Positions 8,636 to 16,733 of a stretch of DNA of 64,000 nt are shown in pieces; position 1 is the stretch's first letter, and every line of letters begins with the position of its first letter. The notes below the pieces were generated by a model. It did not search any database. It worked only from the letters and a program-made list of their open reading frames with translations, and was not told the DNA's origin. This DNA is from FEN-1350 sp964643355 (GTDB lineage: Bacteria; Planctomycetota; Phycisphaerae; Sedimentisphaerales; Anaerohalosphaeraceae). Made by a program: the position numbers and the translations under genes. The stretch covers positions 3,430-67,429 of the forward strand of contig CAZXPW010000023.1 in NCBI GenBank assembly GCA_964643355.1, written 5' to 3'.

Positions 8636-11600
8636 ATGGGATCAAAACAGGGAAACTGCAGCGGTTCGTGCAACTGCAATTCCGGGATGGACCGGCGGAC
8701 CTTTCTGAAGCTTTCGGCCGCGGCCGGAGCAGTGGCAATGTTGGGATCACAAGCGGCTGTCGCGGGTCCATTCACGCGGGCCGATTTCGAGAAGCTGGTC
8801 CCTGCCGACAAAAAGCTCAGCCCGGAGTGGATCCGCTCGCTCTTTGAACGCGGGTCGCGGACCGTCTATCGCGGCGCGGAACTGGAAAAGATCGGTATGC
8901 CCATCGGAGGTATCTGCGCCGGGCAACTGTACCTGGGCGGCGACGGGACGCTGTGGCACTGGGACATTTTCAACCGCTATGTCGCGACCGCGGCCGGGCA
9001 TTACGCCAATCCGATGAAACCCGCCTCGCCGATCGAGCAGGGGTTTGCGATTTCGGTTGGGCAAGATGGCAAACGATTGACGCGGACGCTGGACGCCAGA
9101 GGATTCAACGATATTTCGTTCATCGGAGAATACCCGGTCGGTTATGTCGAATATAAAGATTCCTCCCTTCCGGTGGCCGTTTCATTGGAGGCGTTCAGCC
9201 CCTTTATCCCGCACAATGTCAAAGACTCCTCGCTGCCGGCGACGGTGATGCGTTTCACCATCAAGAACACCGGCAACGAAAAAATCGAAGGAGCGATTGG
9301 CGGGTGGTTGGAAAACGGCGTGTGCCTTTACAGCGGAAAAGATCGCGACGGTCTGCGACGAAATCAAATTGTGCAAAAAGAAACCTTCGTAATGCTCGAA
9401 TGTTCAGCAGAACCGCAACCGCAAGAGACCACTCGACCGGTACGCAAAGACATCGTCTTTGACGATTTTGAAAAACCCGCCTACGAGGGCTGGACGGTCG
9501 AAGGCACGGCGTTTGGATCCGGGCCGATTGAGATCAAAGCCATCCCCGGCTATCAGGGCGATGTCGGCGGTCACGGGGACCATGTGGTCAATTCCCACGC
9601 AACCGCGCCGGGCGACAGCGTCGAAAAGAAGGACTCGGCTATGGGTACTCTGACCAGCCGAACCTTCACGATCGAGCGAGATTATATCCGCTTCCGGATC
9701 GGCGGCGGCCCACACGCAGGCAAGACCTGCATGAACTTAGTGATTGACGGGCAGACCGTCCGTACGGCCACCGGAGCCGGCGACAACCGAATGAAACCGC
9801 ATGGCTGGTCCGTGAAACAATGGACAGGCAAGTCCGCCCGACTGGTCATCGTTGATGCCGAACCCGGCGGATGGGGCAACATCGGAATCGACGAGATTGT
9901 CTTCAGCGATAAACCCACAGCCGACCCCGGACCCTTGTCGCAGGAAGCGGATTTCGGAACGATGGGACTGGCCCTTCTGGATCCGCAAACGAACGACACA
10001 ACAATCTGCGAATTTCCACAAAACCGGCCACTGAATGAATTCTTCGTCGCCGAACCCTCGACGAAATCGTCGTCGGCCCTTAAACCGTTCACAGACAACC
10101 TTAGCGGGGCACTGGTCAGACGGTTTTCGTTGGCTCCCGGTGAAGCGACCGTCGCGACTTTTGTCATCGCCTGGCATTTCCCGAATCTGGTCGTGGATCG
10201 TACCCACCACCTGGTCGGCCGGTATTACGCTCAATCCTTCGCCGCAGCTCAGGATGTCGTTTGTTATCTGGCGACGAATTTCAAAACGCTGCGGGATCAG
10301 ACCCAGTTATGGCACAATACCTGGTACGATTCGACGCTGCCGTACTGGTTCCTCGATCGAACCTTTCTCAATGCCTCCATTTTAGCGACTTCCACCTGCT
10401 ATCGTTTTGCCGATGGCCGATTCTATGGCTGGGAGGGCGTAGGTTGCTGTCCCGGGACCTGCGGACATGTCTGGCAATACGCCCACTCCGTGGCACGGCT
10501 GTTTCCGGAGCTGGAGCGTGACACACGCCAGCGTGTGGACCTGGGGCTGGCGATGGGACCGGACGGAGCGGTTCGTTTTCGGGGAGAATTCAACGACTCT
10601 CCGGCCGTGGATGGGCAGGCGGGCGTAATCCTGCGAGCCTTTCGCGAACACCAGATGACCACCAGCGATGACTGGCTCAAGGCCAACTGGCCGAAGATCC
10701 GTCGGGCGACCGAGTGGCTGATCGCCAAGGACGCCGATGACAACGGCATCATCGAAAGCAATCAGCACAACACCCTCGATACCGACTGGTTTGGCCCGGT
10801 CGCATGGCTGAGCGGCTTGTACCTGGCGGCGCTGAGTGCGGCCGAGGCGATGGCCAAGACCGTCGGCGATGCGGACTTCGCCACCCGCTGTCGAACGATC
10901 CTGCAACGCGGACAAAAGAACATCGTCGAACAACTCTTCGACGGCGAGTACTTCATCAACAAACCCGATCCCTCAAAGCCCGAAACAATCAACTCCGGCA
11001 ACGGCTGCGAGATCGACCAGGTCTTCGGACAAAGCTGGGCGTTTCAAGTCGGCTTGCCGCGAATCCTGCCGGAAAAGGAAACCCGTTCGGCGCTGGCGTC
11101 GCTGTGGAAATATAATTTTACGCCCGATGTCGGCCCGTATCGCAAGGCCTATCCCCCCGGACGCTGGTATGCGATGCCCGGCGAGGGGGGCCTATTGATG
11201 TGTTCGTTCCCGCGACCGGACTGGGACTACGACAAGGCCAAAGGCAAGGGCGCCGACTGGGCGGCGGGGTACTTTAACGAATGCATGAACGGGTTTGAGT
11301 ATCAGGTGGCAGGACATATGATCTGGGAAGGCATGGTCCAGGAAGGGCTGGCCGTGACGCGGATGGTGCATGACCGCTACCATGCCTGGCGACGGAATCC
11401 GTTCAACGAGATCGAATGCGGCGACCACTATGCCCGTTCCATGGCCAGCTACGGAGTCTATATCGCGGCCTGTGGGTATCGTCATGACGGTCCTGGCGGA
11501 TTTCTCGCGTTTGAACCGCGTCTTTCGCCGGACGATTTCCGCGCCGCCATCACGACTGCGCAGGGGTGGGGCCATTTTCGGCAAATGCGAGAAAAAGGAA

Positions 11601-11845
11601 AACAGTCGATGGCCATCCATCTTGGCTGGGGCCGGCTGCGGCTGAAAACCTTCGGCTGCAGCGTCGCCGACCAAGCCAAGATTGGCGGGGTGAGAGGCCG
11701 GATCACCTCCGTAGATACCGATCCGTCGATGGATTTCACGCTCAATCCTTCCTACAAAATCAGCGGCAAAGAACTGACGGTAACCTTTGAAAATGAATTG
11801 AACTTGCAGGCCGGACAAACACTGGAAATCGAAGTCGAATCATGA
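8636..11845 (+). CDS. GH116 family beta-glycosidase with inserted binding-like domain
   Basis: This is a 1069-residue Tat substrate: a Cys-rich leader, then MDRRTFLKLSAAAG and an Ala-rich segment. A second start at the Met18 codon (8687) would also give a full Tat signal. Residues 80-250 and 430-525 form the GH116 N-terminal beta-sandwich. Residues about 545-1020 form the alpha/alpha barrel, with GRFYGWEGVGCCPGTC and CEIDQVFGQSW; E600 and D794 are where I would expect catalytic acids. Residues about 273-425 are an extra jelly-roll module (FDDFEKPAYEGW to GIDEIVFSD) like those attached to GH32-type enzymes. GH116 members cleave beta-glucosides or beta-xylosides. It ends the run of glycan genes with GHL6 and the beta-helix protein. 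Confidence 0.88.
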   Translation: MGSKQGNCSGSCNCNSGMDRRTFLKLSAAAGAVAMLGSQAAVAGPFTRADFEKLVPADKKLSPEWIRSLFERGSRTVYRGAELEKIGMPIGGICAGQLYLGGDGTLWHWDIFNRYVATAAGHYANPMKPASPIEQGFAISVGQDGKRLTRTLDARGFNDISFIGEYPVGYVEYKDSSLPVAVSLEAFSPFIPHNVKDSSLPATVMRFTIKNTGNEKIEGAIGGWLENGVCLYSGKDRDGLRRNQIVQKETFVMLECSAEPQPQETTRPVRKDIVFDDFEKPAYEGWTVEGTAFGSGPIEIKAIPGYQGDVGGHGDHVVNSHATAPGDSVEKKDSAMGTLTSRTFTIERDYIRFRIGGGPHAGKTCMNLVIDGQTVRTATGAGDNRMKPHGWSVKQWTGKSARLVIVDAEPGGWGNIGIDEIVFSDKPTADPGPLSQEADFGTMGLALLDPQTNDTTICEFPQNRPLNEFFVAEPSTKSSSALKPFTDNLSGALVRRFSLAPGEATVATFVIAWHFPNLVVDRTHHLVGRYYAQSFAAAQDVVCYLATNFKTLRDQTQLWHNTWYDSTLPYWFLDRTFLNASILATSTCYRFADGRFYGWEGVGCCPGTCGHVWQYAHSVARLFPELERDTRQRVDLGLAMGPDGAVRFRGEFNDSPAVDGQAGVILRAFREHQMTTSDDWLKANWPKIRRATEWLIAKDADDNGIIESNQHNTLDTDWFGPVAWLSGLYLAALSAAEAMAKTVGDADFATRCRTILQRGQKNIVEQLFDGEYFINKPDPSKPETINSGNGCEIDQVFGQSWAFQVGLPRILPEKETRSALASLWKYNFTPDVGPYRKAYPPGRWYAMPGEGGLLMCSFPRPDWDYDKAKGKGADWAAGYFNECMNGFEYQVAGHMIWEGMVQEGLAVTRMVHDRYHAWRRNPFNEIECGDHYARSMASYGVYIAACGYRHDGPGGFLAFEPRLSPDDFRAAITTAQGWGHFRQMREKGKQSMAIHLGWGRLRLKTFGCSVADQAKIGGVRGRITSVDTDPSMDFTLNPSYKISGKELTVTFENELNLQAGQTLEIEVES

Positions 11846-11857
11846 CCACAGGATGAA

Positions 11858-12532
11858 ATGACCATGGGACGACGAACTCCATCCATCGACCTATTCGCGG
11901 TTCTTGGAGTTTTGCTGTTCCCCAGCGGATGCGGGCTGCCTTTGCTGGATCCGTCGGCCGGGTATCCGACCGTAAGCCGCGGAGAAGTAATGGCCATCGC
12001 CGAGGCGTATGCCAATCATGAATGGACTGCCCGCGAACAACATATTTATCGCGGCCGCGACGGCGATGGCATCCAAGTCTGGACGCCGGACTGGACCATC
12101 GGCCAGGTGAACCGGGGCATTCCGTATCAGTGGGACGGATTTTCGACAATCGAACAGTTCGACGCCGGCCTTGCGGCCGGAAAATTCGCCGGGGATGTTT
12201 ATCACAGCAAACCCGACGGTAGCCGTTTCGCCGTCGGAGTGGATTGTTCGGGATTTGTGTCGCGGTGCTGGAAATTGCCGGTCAAACATTCGACGCGGAG
12301 TTTTCCGGGGATCTGTGTTCGGCTTCGGGATCCCACCGAGCTGCTTGCGGGGGATATCCTGGACAATTTTGACGCCCATGTGGTTCTGTTCAAGGATTTT
12401 GTCGATTCGGGACACACAAAGATTTGCTGTTATGAGGCCCGAGGCAAAGGGGTCATCGTTTCTGAATATGATTTGCCGGATTTGCTTCGGGAGGGTTTCA
12501 AGCCATATCGCTATAAACGGATTACGAACTAA
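11858..12532 (+). CDS. NlpC/P60-like lipoprotein
   Basis: This 224-residue protein has a lipoprotein-type signal ending LLFPSGCG, with Cys25 at the lipobox. A papain-like NlpC/P60 core follows: the candidate nucleophile is the Cys in VGVDCSGFVSRCW (about residue 131), and the candidate His is in GDILDNFDAHVVLF (about 170). Such domains usually cut peptidoglycan stem peptides, though some are amidases on other substrates. An AGGATGAA ribosome site lies just before the ATG, 12 bases after the GH116 stop, so it is probably the last gene of that operon. Substrate specificity is not visible. Confidence 0.7.
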   Translation: MTMGRRTPSIDLFAVLGVLLFPSGCGLPLLDPSAGYPTVSRGEVMAIAEAYANHEWTAREQHIYRGRDGDGIQVWTPDWTIGQVNRGIPYQWDGFSTIEQFDAGLAAGKFAGDVYHSKPDGSRFAVGVDCSGFVSRCWKLPVKHSTRSFPGICVRLRDPTELLAGDILDNFDAHVVLFKDFVDSGHTKICCYEARGKGVIVSEYDLPDLLREGFKPYRYKRITN

Positions 12533-12544
12533 CGGAAAACCGAC

Positions 12545-12820
12545 TCAATATGTGATGACGAAGCTTTTGTAACGGGGATCTTCGGGAACCTCATTGATCT
12601 GTGTTTCCTTGATGTATCCTTCGAACGAATCCTGAATATCCGCCAGACACTCGTCCACATCGTCACGATTGCCCTGCATGAGCATTTCCACGGATCCATC
12701 GCCGAGATTGCGGACAAATCCCGTCAGTTCAAACCGGCAGGCCGACCGATGGGCCGTATAGCGAAAGCCCACGCCCTGAACCCGGCCTTTGAAAACCACA
12801 TGTTTGGCGATCCTGTTCAT
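12545..12820 (-). CDS. acyP: acylphosphatase
   Basis: This 91-residue protein matches the family over its full length. The acyl-phosphate loop is GRVQGVGFR (residues 12-20), with catalytic Arg20, and the partner Asn38 lies in GFVRNLGDGSV. The enzyme hydrolyses carboxyl-phosphate bonds in small cytosolic metabolites. I chose the ATG at 12820 rather than a longer frame to 12937 because a strong GGGAGGA site precedes it and family proteins begin here. The C-terminus ends YKSFVITY, the family's usual end. It converges with the NlpC/P60-like gene, with 12 bases between their stops. Confidence 0.92.
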   Translation of the reverse strand: MNRIAKHVVFKGRVQGVGFRYTAHRSACRFELTGFVRNLGDGSVEMLMQGNRDDVDECLADIQDSFEGYIKETQINEVPEDPRYKSFVITY

Positions 12821-12942
12821 GACTTCCTCCCGTACCTTTTTTTGTCTTTCGACGGAATATCGACTTACGGCATAGTTTGCCGCGTCCAAGTATAGTGTAA
12901 CCATCCGCAATGAAAAATTCATTCTCGTCGTTATCAATTTAG

Positions 12943-12970
12943 CTTACAAGAAGAAAAAAGATGATATAAT
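12943..12970 (+). promoter_or_regulatory. sigma-70-type promoter of the phosphatase-cmk block
   Basis: A CTTACA box at 12943-12948 is separated by 16 bases from a perfect TATAAT at 12965-12970. Transcription would start near 12977, just ahead of the GAF-SpoIIE gene, and could drive the following cmk-plsC-ispH block. Confidence 0.6.
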
Positions 12971-13014
12971 ACGGTGTTCCGCATGGATTGCGGATATGTT
13001 ATGTCGGATGCTTG

Positions 13015-14382
13015 ATGAAAATCCGACGCTTGTTTTTGATGGATTGTATGAGATATCGGAAGTCGAAAAAACTGAGCCGCGACGAACAGATCTACCAGAT
13101 CTCGACGATGGTCGCGGGGAATTTTACGCTGCAGCAGGTACTGGACCGGCTGGCGGGCGCGGCCGTAAAGGTCACCAACACCCAGGCCTGCTCGATCCGC
13201 CTGTTGGACGACGAGACCGGCGACCTGAAAATGAGCGCCACCTACGGCCTCAGCGAGGCCTATCGCAACAAGGGCCCTGTGACAAAAAACGAACCGGTGA
13301 TCAAGGAAGTCTTCAAGGGTCGAGCCATTGTCATTCCCGACATGCGGGTTGACCCCCGGGTCAAGTACCCCGATGCGTCGCGTCGGGAAGGGCTGGTCAG
13401 TCAGTTGTCCGTGGCGATGATCTTCCGCGATAAGCCCATCGGGGTATTACGACTGTACAGTCCGGAACCCAACCGGTTCAACCGCAGTTCCGTCTCTCTG
13501 GCCCGTCTGGTGGCCAGCCAGTGCGCAGTGGCGATCACCAACGCGCGTCTATACGAACAGGCCCTGGAAGGCGCACGGATGAGCGAGCAGGTCAATCTGG
13601 CCGCGGCGATCCAGCGACGAATGATCCCCAACAAGGCCCCCTGTATCTGCGGTTTGGACATCGGAGCCGTCTATCAGCCCTGTTTTCAGGTGGGCGGCGA
13701 CATGTACGACTTTTTCCAGATAGACGACCATACGCTGGGCGTGGCGATCTCGGATGTCATCGGCAAGGGAATCCCCGCGGCGATGATGATGAGCATGTTC
13801 CGAGGAATGTTACGGGCCTATTCGGACGGCGGCTACGAACGGCATTCGCTGGTGGAAATCGTAGGCAAGTTGAATACGGCCGCCTGCCGGGAATGCCGCG
13901 ATGGGGAATTTGTCACCTTGTTTCTGGCTTTGATCAATACCCAGACCCGAAGCGTGACCTACTGCAACTGCGGTCACGAACCGGCTCTGTTGATCCGGGA
14001 TCGCAAGGCCATTGAGTTATCGACGGGCGGTCTGGTGCTGGGCATCATGGACGACGCGCAGTACCAAACGGAAACGCTTGAAATCCGGCCGGGGGATTGT
14101 CTGTTCATGTACACCGACGGCCTGATTGATGCAATGAATTTTGACAAGCAGCTCTGGGGTCGTGATCGGCTGATCGAGACTCTGGTCAAATATCCCAACG
14201 CGACGGCCCATTGCCTGATTCACACGATCCTGGGTCATCGAAGGCGCCATGTCGGCCTGGCCCAGCAAGTGGACGACACCAGTATCGTGGCGATTCGATT
14301 TCCGACGGGGATGCCCACCGACAATCCGCCGACCTGTCCTCAAGAGGTTCTAACCCATGGCACAATTGATCGTCACGATTGA
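13015..14382 (+). CDS. GAF domain-SpoIIE/PP2C serine phosphatase (RsbU-like)
   Basis: The product is about 455 residues. A GAF sensor domain covers roughly residues 35-185, and a PP2C-type SpoIIE phosphatase domain follows from about 200, with FQVGGDMYDFF, GVAISDVIGKGIPAAMMM, CNCGHEPALLI and FMYTDGLIDA carrying the metal-binding acidic residues. Such proteins dephosphorylate anti-sigma-factor antagonists in partner-switching stress pathways. No kinase or antagonist lies nearby. The start is uncertain: ATGs at 13015, 13039 and 13048 all lack a strong ribosome site, and the promoter at 12943-12970 excludes much earlier ones. The 3' end overlaps cmk by 26 bases, so the two are translationally linked. 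Confidence 0.85.
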   Translation: MKIRRLFLMDCMRYRKSKKLSRDEQIYQISTMVAGNFTLQQVLDRLAGAAVKVTNTQACSIRLLDDETGDLKMSATYGLSEAYRNKGPVTKNEPVIKEVFKGRAIVIPDMRVDPRVKYPDASRREGLVSQLSVAMIFRDKPIGVLRLYSPEPNRFNRSSVSLARLVASQCAVAITNARLYEQALEGARMSEQVNLAAAIQRRMIPNKAPCICGLDIGAVYQPCFQVGGDMYDFFQIDDHTLGVAISDVIGKGIPAAMMMSMFRGMLRAYSDGGYERHSLVEIVGKLNTAACRECRDGEFVTLFLALINTQTRSVTYCNCGHEPALLIRDRKAIELSTGGLVLGIMDDAQYQTETLEIRPGDCLFMYTDGLIDAMNFDKQLWGRDRLIETLVKYPNATAHCLIHTILGHRRRHVGLAQQVDDTSIVAIRFPTGMPTDNPPTCPQEVLTHGTIDRHD

Positions 14383-15028
14383 CGGGCCCGCCGGCGTCGG
14401 CAAAAGCACCGTCGCCCGACGACTGGCCGAACGGCTGGACGCAATTCATCTGGACACCGGTGCCATGTACCGCGCCGTGACGCTAGCCGCAATGCGAGCC
14501 AACATCGATCTGACCGATCCTGTCCAGGTCCGGGAACTGATCGGGCAGACGGAATTTCGTTTTGAAGCCGACCACGACGATATGCGGGTGTGGATCGACA
14601 ATCGGGAGGTCACCGACGAGATTCGCGATCCGCAGGTGACCGAAAAAGTCAAAAACATCGCTTCTATGGACACCATCCGTCATGAACTGGTGGAGTGGCA
14701 GCAGCGTTTTGCGCAGGACTACCCAAGGATCGTGACGGAAGGCCGTGATCAGGGGACCGTCGTGTTTCCCCGGGCCACCATCAAGTTCTTCCTGACCGCC
14801 GATCCGGCGGAACGCGCTCGTCGTCGGCAGCTCCAGTGGAAACAATCCGGCATCAAGATTCCGCTGGAAACCATTCTCCAGGACATCGAAACACGCGACG
14901 CTTCAGACCGGAATCGGGCAACGGGTCCCTTGGCGGCCGCCACTGACGCGGTGACCGTAGATACGACCCGCCTGACGATCGACGAAGTGATCGAGGCCAT
15001 GCTCGCCCATATCCCGGAAACCGCATGA
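14357..15028 (+). CDS. cmk: cytidylate kinase
   Basis: This 223-residue protein has the P-loop DGPAGVGKST at residues 9-18, the DTGAMYRAV CMP-binding segment near 36, and EGRDQGTVVFP near 129 with Arg-rich lid residues. It phosphorylates CMP and dCMP to the diphosphates. The start lies inside the end of the phosphatase gene, and its stop overlaps plsC as ATGA. The order cmk-plsC-ispH-rpsA is a widespread conserved cluster, supporting the call. Length is normal for the family. Confidence 0.95.
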   Translation: MAQLIVTIDGPAGVGKSTVARRLAERLDAIHLDTGAMYRAVTLAAMRANIDLTDPVQVRELIGQTEFRFEADHDDMRVWIDNREVTDEIRDPQVTEKVKNIASMDTIRHELVEWQQRFAQDYPRIVTEGRDQGTVVFPRATIKFFLTADPAERARRRQLQWKQSGIKIPLETILQDIETRDASDRNRATGPLAAATDAVTVDTTRLTIDEVIEAMLAHIPETA

Positions 15029-15723
15029 AGTCCTGGTTGCACAAAGTCTGGTACGGGATCTTTTACTGGTGGTTTCGCTTGACGATGTTTCCGCTGTATC
15101 GGATCCGTGTCTTTGGAAGAGAGAATGTGCCTCCCCACGGCCCCGTTTTGATCGCCAGCAATCATCAGAGTTTTCTGGATCCGATTTTCTGTCAGATACC
15201 GGTTCATCGGCCGATGCATTACCTGTCCCGGGATACGCTGTACGATCACTGGTTTTTTGGTCCGTTGATCCGAACGCTCAATACGATTCCCGTTCGCCGC
15301 GGACAATCCGATATCGCCGCTATGCGGGCCGTGATCGACAAGCTCCGCCTGGGGCACGCCGTTGTCATTTTTCCGGAATCCACCCGGACCGAAGACGGCC
15401 GGATTGGCGAAATCAAAGCCGGTTTCGCCCTTCTTGCCCGGCGAAGCGGAGCGACAATCGTTCCGACCATCCTTGATGGGGCTTACGAGGCCTGGCCTCG
15501 CCATCAAAAATACCCGAGATTGGGACGAGTCGGAGTTCTCTATGGCCATCCTATTCTTCCGGAAACGGTCATCGAAATGGGGGATCGCGAGTTTGCCCGC
15601 TGGTTGACCGCCGAATATCGCCGGCTTCAGGGCGAATGCCGGGGCCGAATGGGTCGGACACCTTACGAATATCCCTCTGAGAATACCGGCTCGCCCCCGA
15701 CGGCGGAGTTGGAACCGGCCTGA
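15025..15723 (+). CDS. plsC: 1-acyl-sn-glycerol-3-phosphate acyltransferase
   Basis: This 232-residue membrane-associated acyltransferase has the catalytic NHQSFLD motif (HX4D) near residue 46, followed by the FPESTRTEDG motif near 113 that binds the phosphate. A hydrophobic, aromatic N-terminus (YGIFYWWFRLTMF) suits membrane attachment. It converts lysophosphatidate to phosphatidate in phospholipid synthesis. The ATG overlaps the cmk stop codon (ATGA), so coupling is tight, and ispH follows after 14 bases. Confidence 0.93.
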   Translation: MKSWLHKVWYGIFYWWFRLTMFPLYRIRVFGRENVPPHGPVLIASNHQSFLDPIFCQIPVHRPMHYLSRDTLYDHWFFGPLIRTLNTIPVRRGQSDIAAMRAVIDKLRLGHAVVIFPESTRTEDGRIGEIKAGFALLARRSGATIVPTILDGAYEAWPRHQKYPRLGRVGVLYGHPILPETVIEMGDREFARWLTAEYRRLQGECRGRMGRTPYEYPSENTGSPPTAELEPA

Positions 15724-15737
15724 AGGAAGAACTATCT

Positions 15738-16604
15738 ATGGAAGTCCGAATTGCCGAACAATGCGGTTTTTGCCCCGGGGTCCGAAATGCCATCGCCCTG
15801 GCTCGCCAAACCCTCCAGTCAAAAGGCAGCGTATATTGCCTTGGACCGATTATTCACAATCAGGATGTGGTTAACGAATTAACCTCCATGGGAATGAAAA
15901 CCGTCGATTCCATCGACTCGATCCATCAGGGAACCGTTTTGATCCGGTCCCATGGCGCAACCAAAAAACAATTACAAGAAATTGAGAACAAAGGACTTAC
16001 AGTCGTTGACGCCACCTGTGTCCTGGTCAAACGGGTCCAGAAAATCGCCGCCGCACTGGAGAAACAGGGATACCAGGTTGTCATTATCGGGGATCATCAA
16101 CATCCCGAAGTCCAGGCGGTGGTTGGTTTTGCCGATCATGTCCATATCATCGGTTCCGAAGATGATTTACACAACCTCAATGCACATAAGAAGTTAGGCG
16201 TCATTTCTCAGACCACCCAAAGCCCAGATCATTTCGCTGACATGGTCGCCCGGATTATCCGACACGGTTTTTCCGAACTGAAGGTTGTCAATACCCTGTG
16301 CCGCGAAACCATGCACCGTCAATCTTCGGCAATTGACCTATGCCGACAGGTCGATATTATGTTTGTGCTCGGGGGGCTGCATTCGGCCAACACGAAAAAA
16401 CTGGCCGAATTGTGCAAAAAATACAACCCCAATACTTTTCACTTGCAAAATTGGAGGGAACTTGATATAAGGGTTCTTTTTGGCAAGCGAGTAGTCGGTG
16501 TTACTGCCGGGGCTTCCACTCCGGACGGCGTCGTACAGGAGTTCGTCGATCGGCTTGGCCGGATTGACGCTTCGAGGGATTCGACTTGTCCCAAGTCAGA
16601 ATAG
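15738..16604 (+). CDS. ispH: 4-hydroxy-3-methylbut-2-enyl diphosphate reductase
   Basis: This 288-residue [4Fe-4S] enzyme performs the last step of the MEP isoprenoid pathway, forming IPP and DMAPP. The three cluster cysteines are visible as Cys12 (CGFCPGVRNAI), Cys94 (VVDATC) and Cys188 (VVNTLCRETMHRQ). His40, the HPEV segment near 122-125 and the GASTPDG substrate segment near the C-terminus are also present. Length and order are those of bacterial IspH/LytB. It sits between plsC and rpsA in the conserved cluster. Codon use is slightly more AT-rich than its neighbours. Confidence 0.95.
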   Translation: MEVRIAEQCGFCPGVRNAIALARQTLQSKGSVYCLGPIIHNQDVVNELTSMGMKTVDSIDSIHQGTVLIRSHGATKKQLQEIENKGLTVVDATCVLVKRVQKIAAALEKQGYQVVIIGDHQHPEVQAVVGFADHVHIIGSEDDLHNLNAHKKLGVISQTTQSPDHFADMVARIIRHGFSELKVVNTLCRETMHRQSSAIDLCRQVDIMFVLGGLHSANTKKLAELCKKYNPNTFHLQNWRELDIRVLFGKRVVGVTAGASTPDGVVQEFVDRLGRIDASRDSTCPKSE

Positions 16605-16610
16605 TATCAG

Positions 16611-16631
16611 CAACGGCGGCGTTCGCCGTTG
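16611..16631 (+). promoter_or_regulatory. hairpin in the rpsA leader
   Basis: CAACGGCG (16611-16618) and CGCCGTTG (16624-16631) form a perfect 8-bp stem with a GCGTT loop, seven bases after the ispH stop and about 100 bases before rpsA. There is no T-tract, so it is not an obvious terminator; it could be a processing or stability element, or a target for S1 autoregulation. Confidence 0.4.
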
Positions 16632-16733
16632 CGTGTTGGATCGTTTGATCAACGCGGATGCTCAGGGCCGGCAAGCGTATATGTGGGGCGCTCGGCGGCC
16701 GACAGAACAGACTCCACAGGAGATTTCTTGCGT

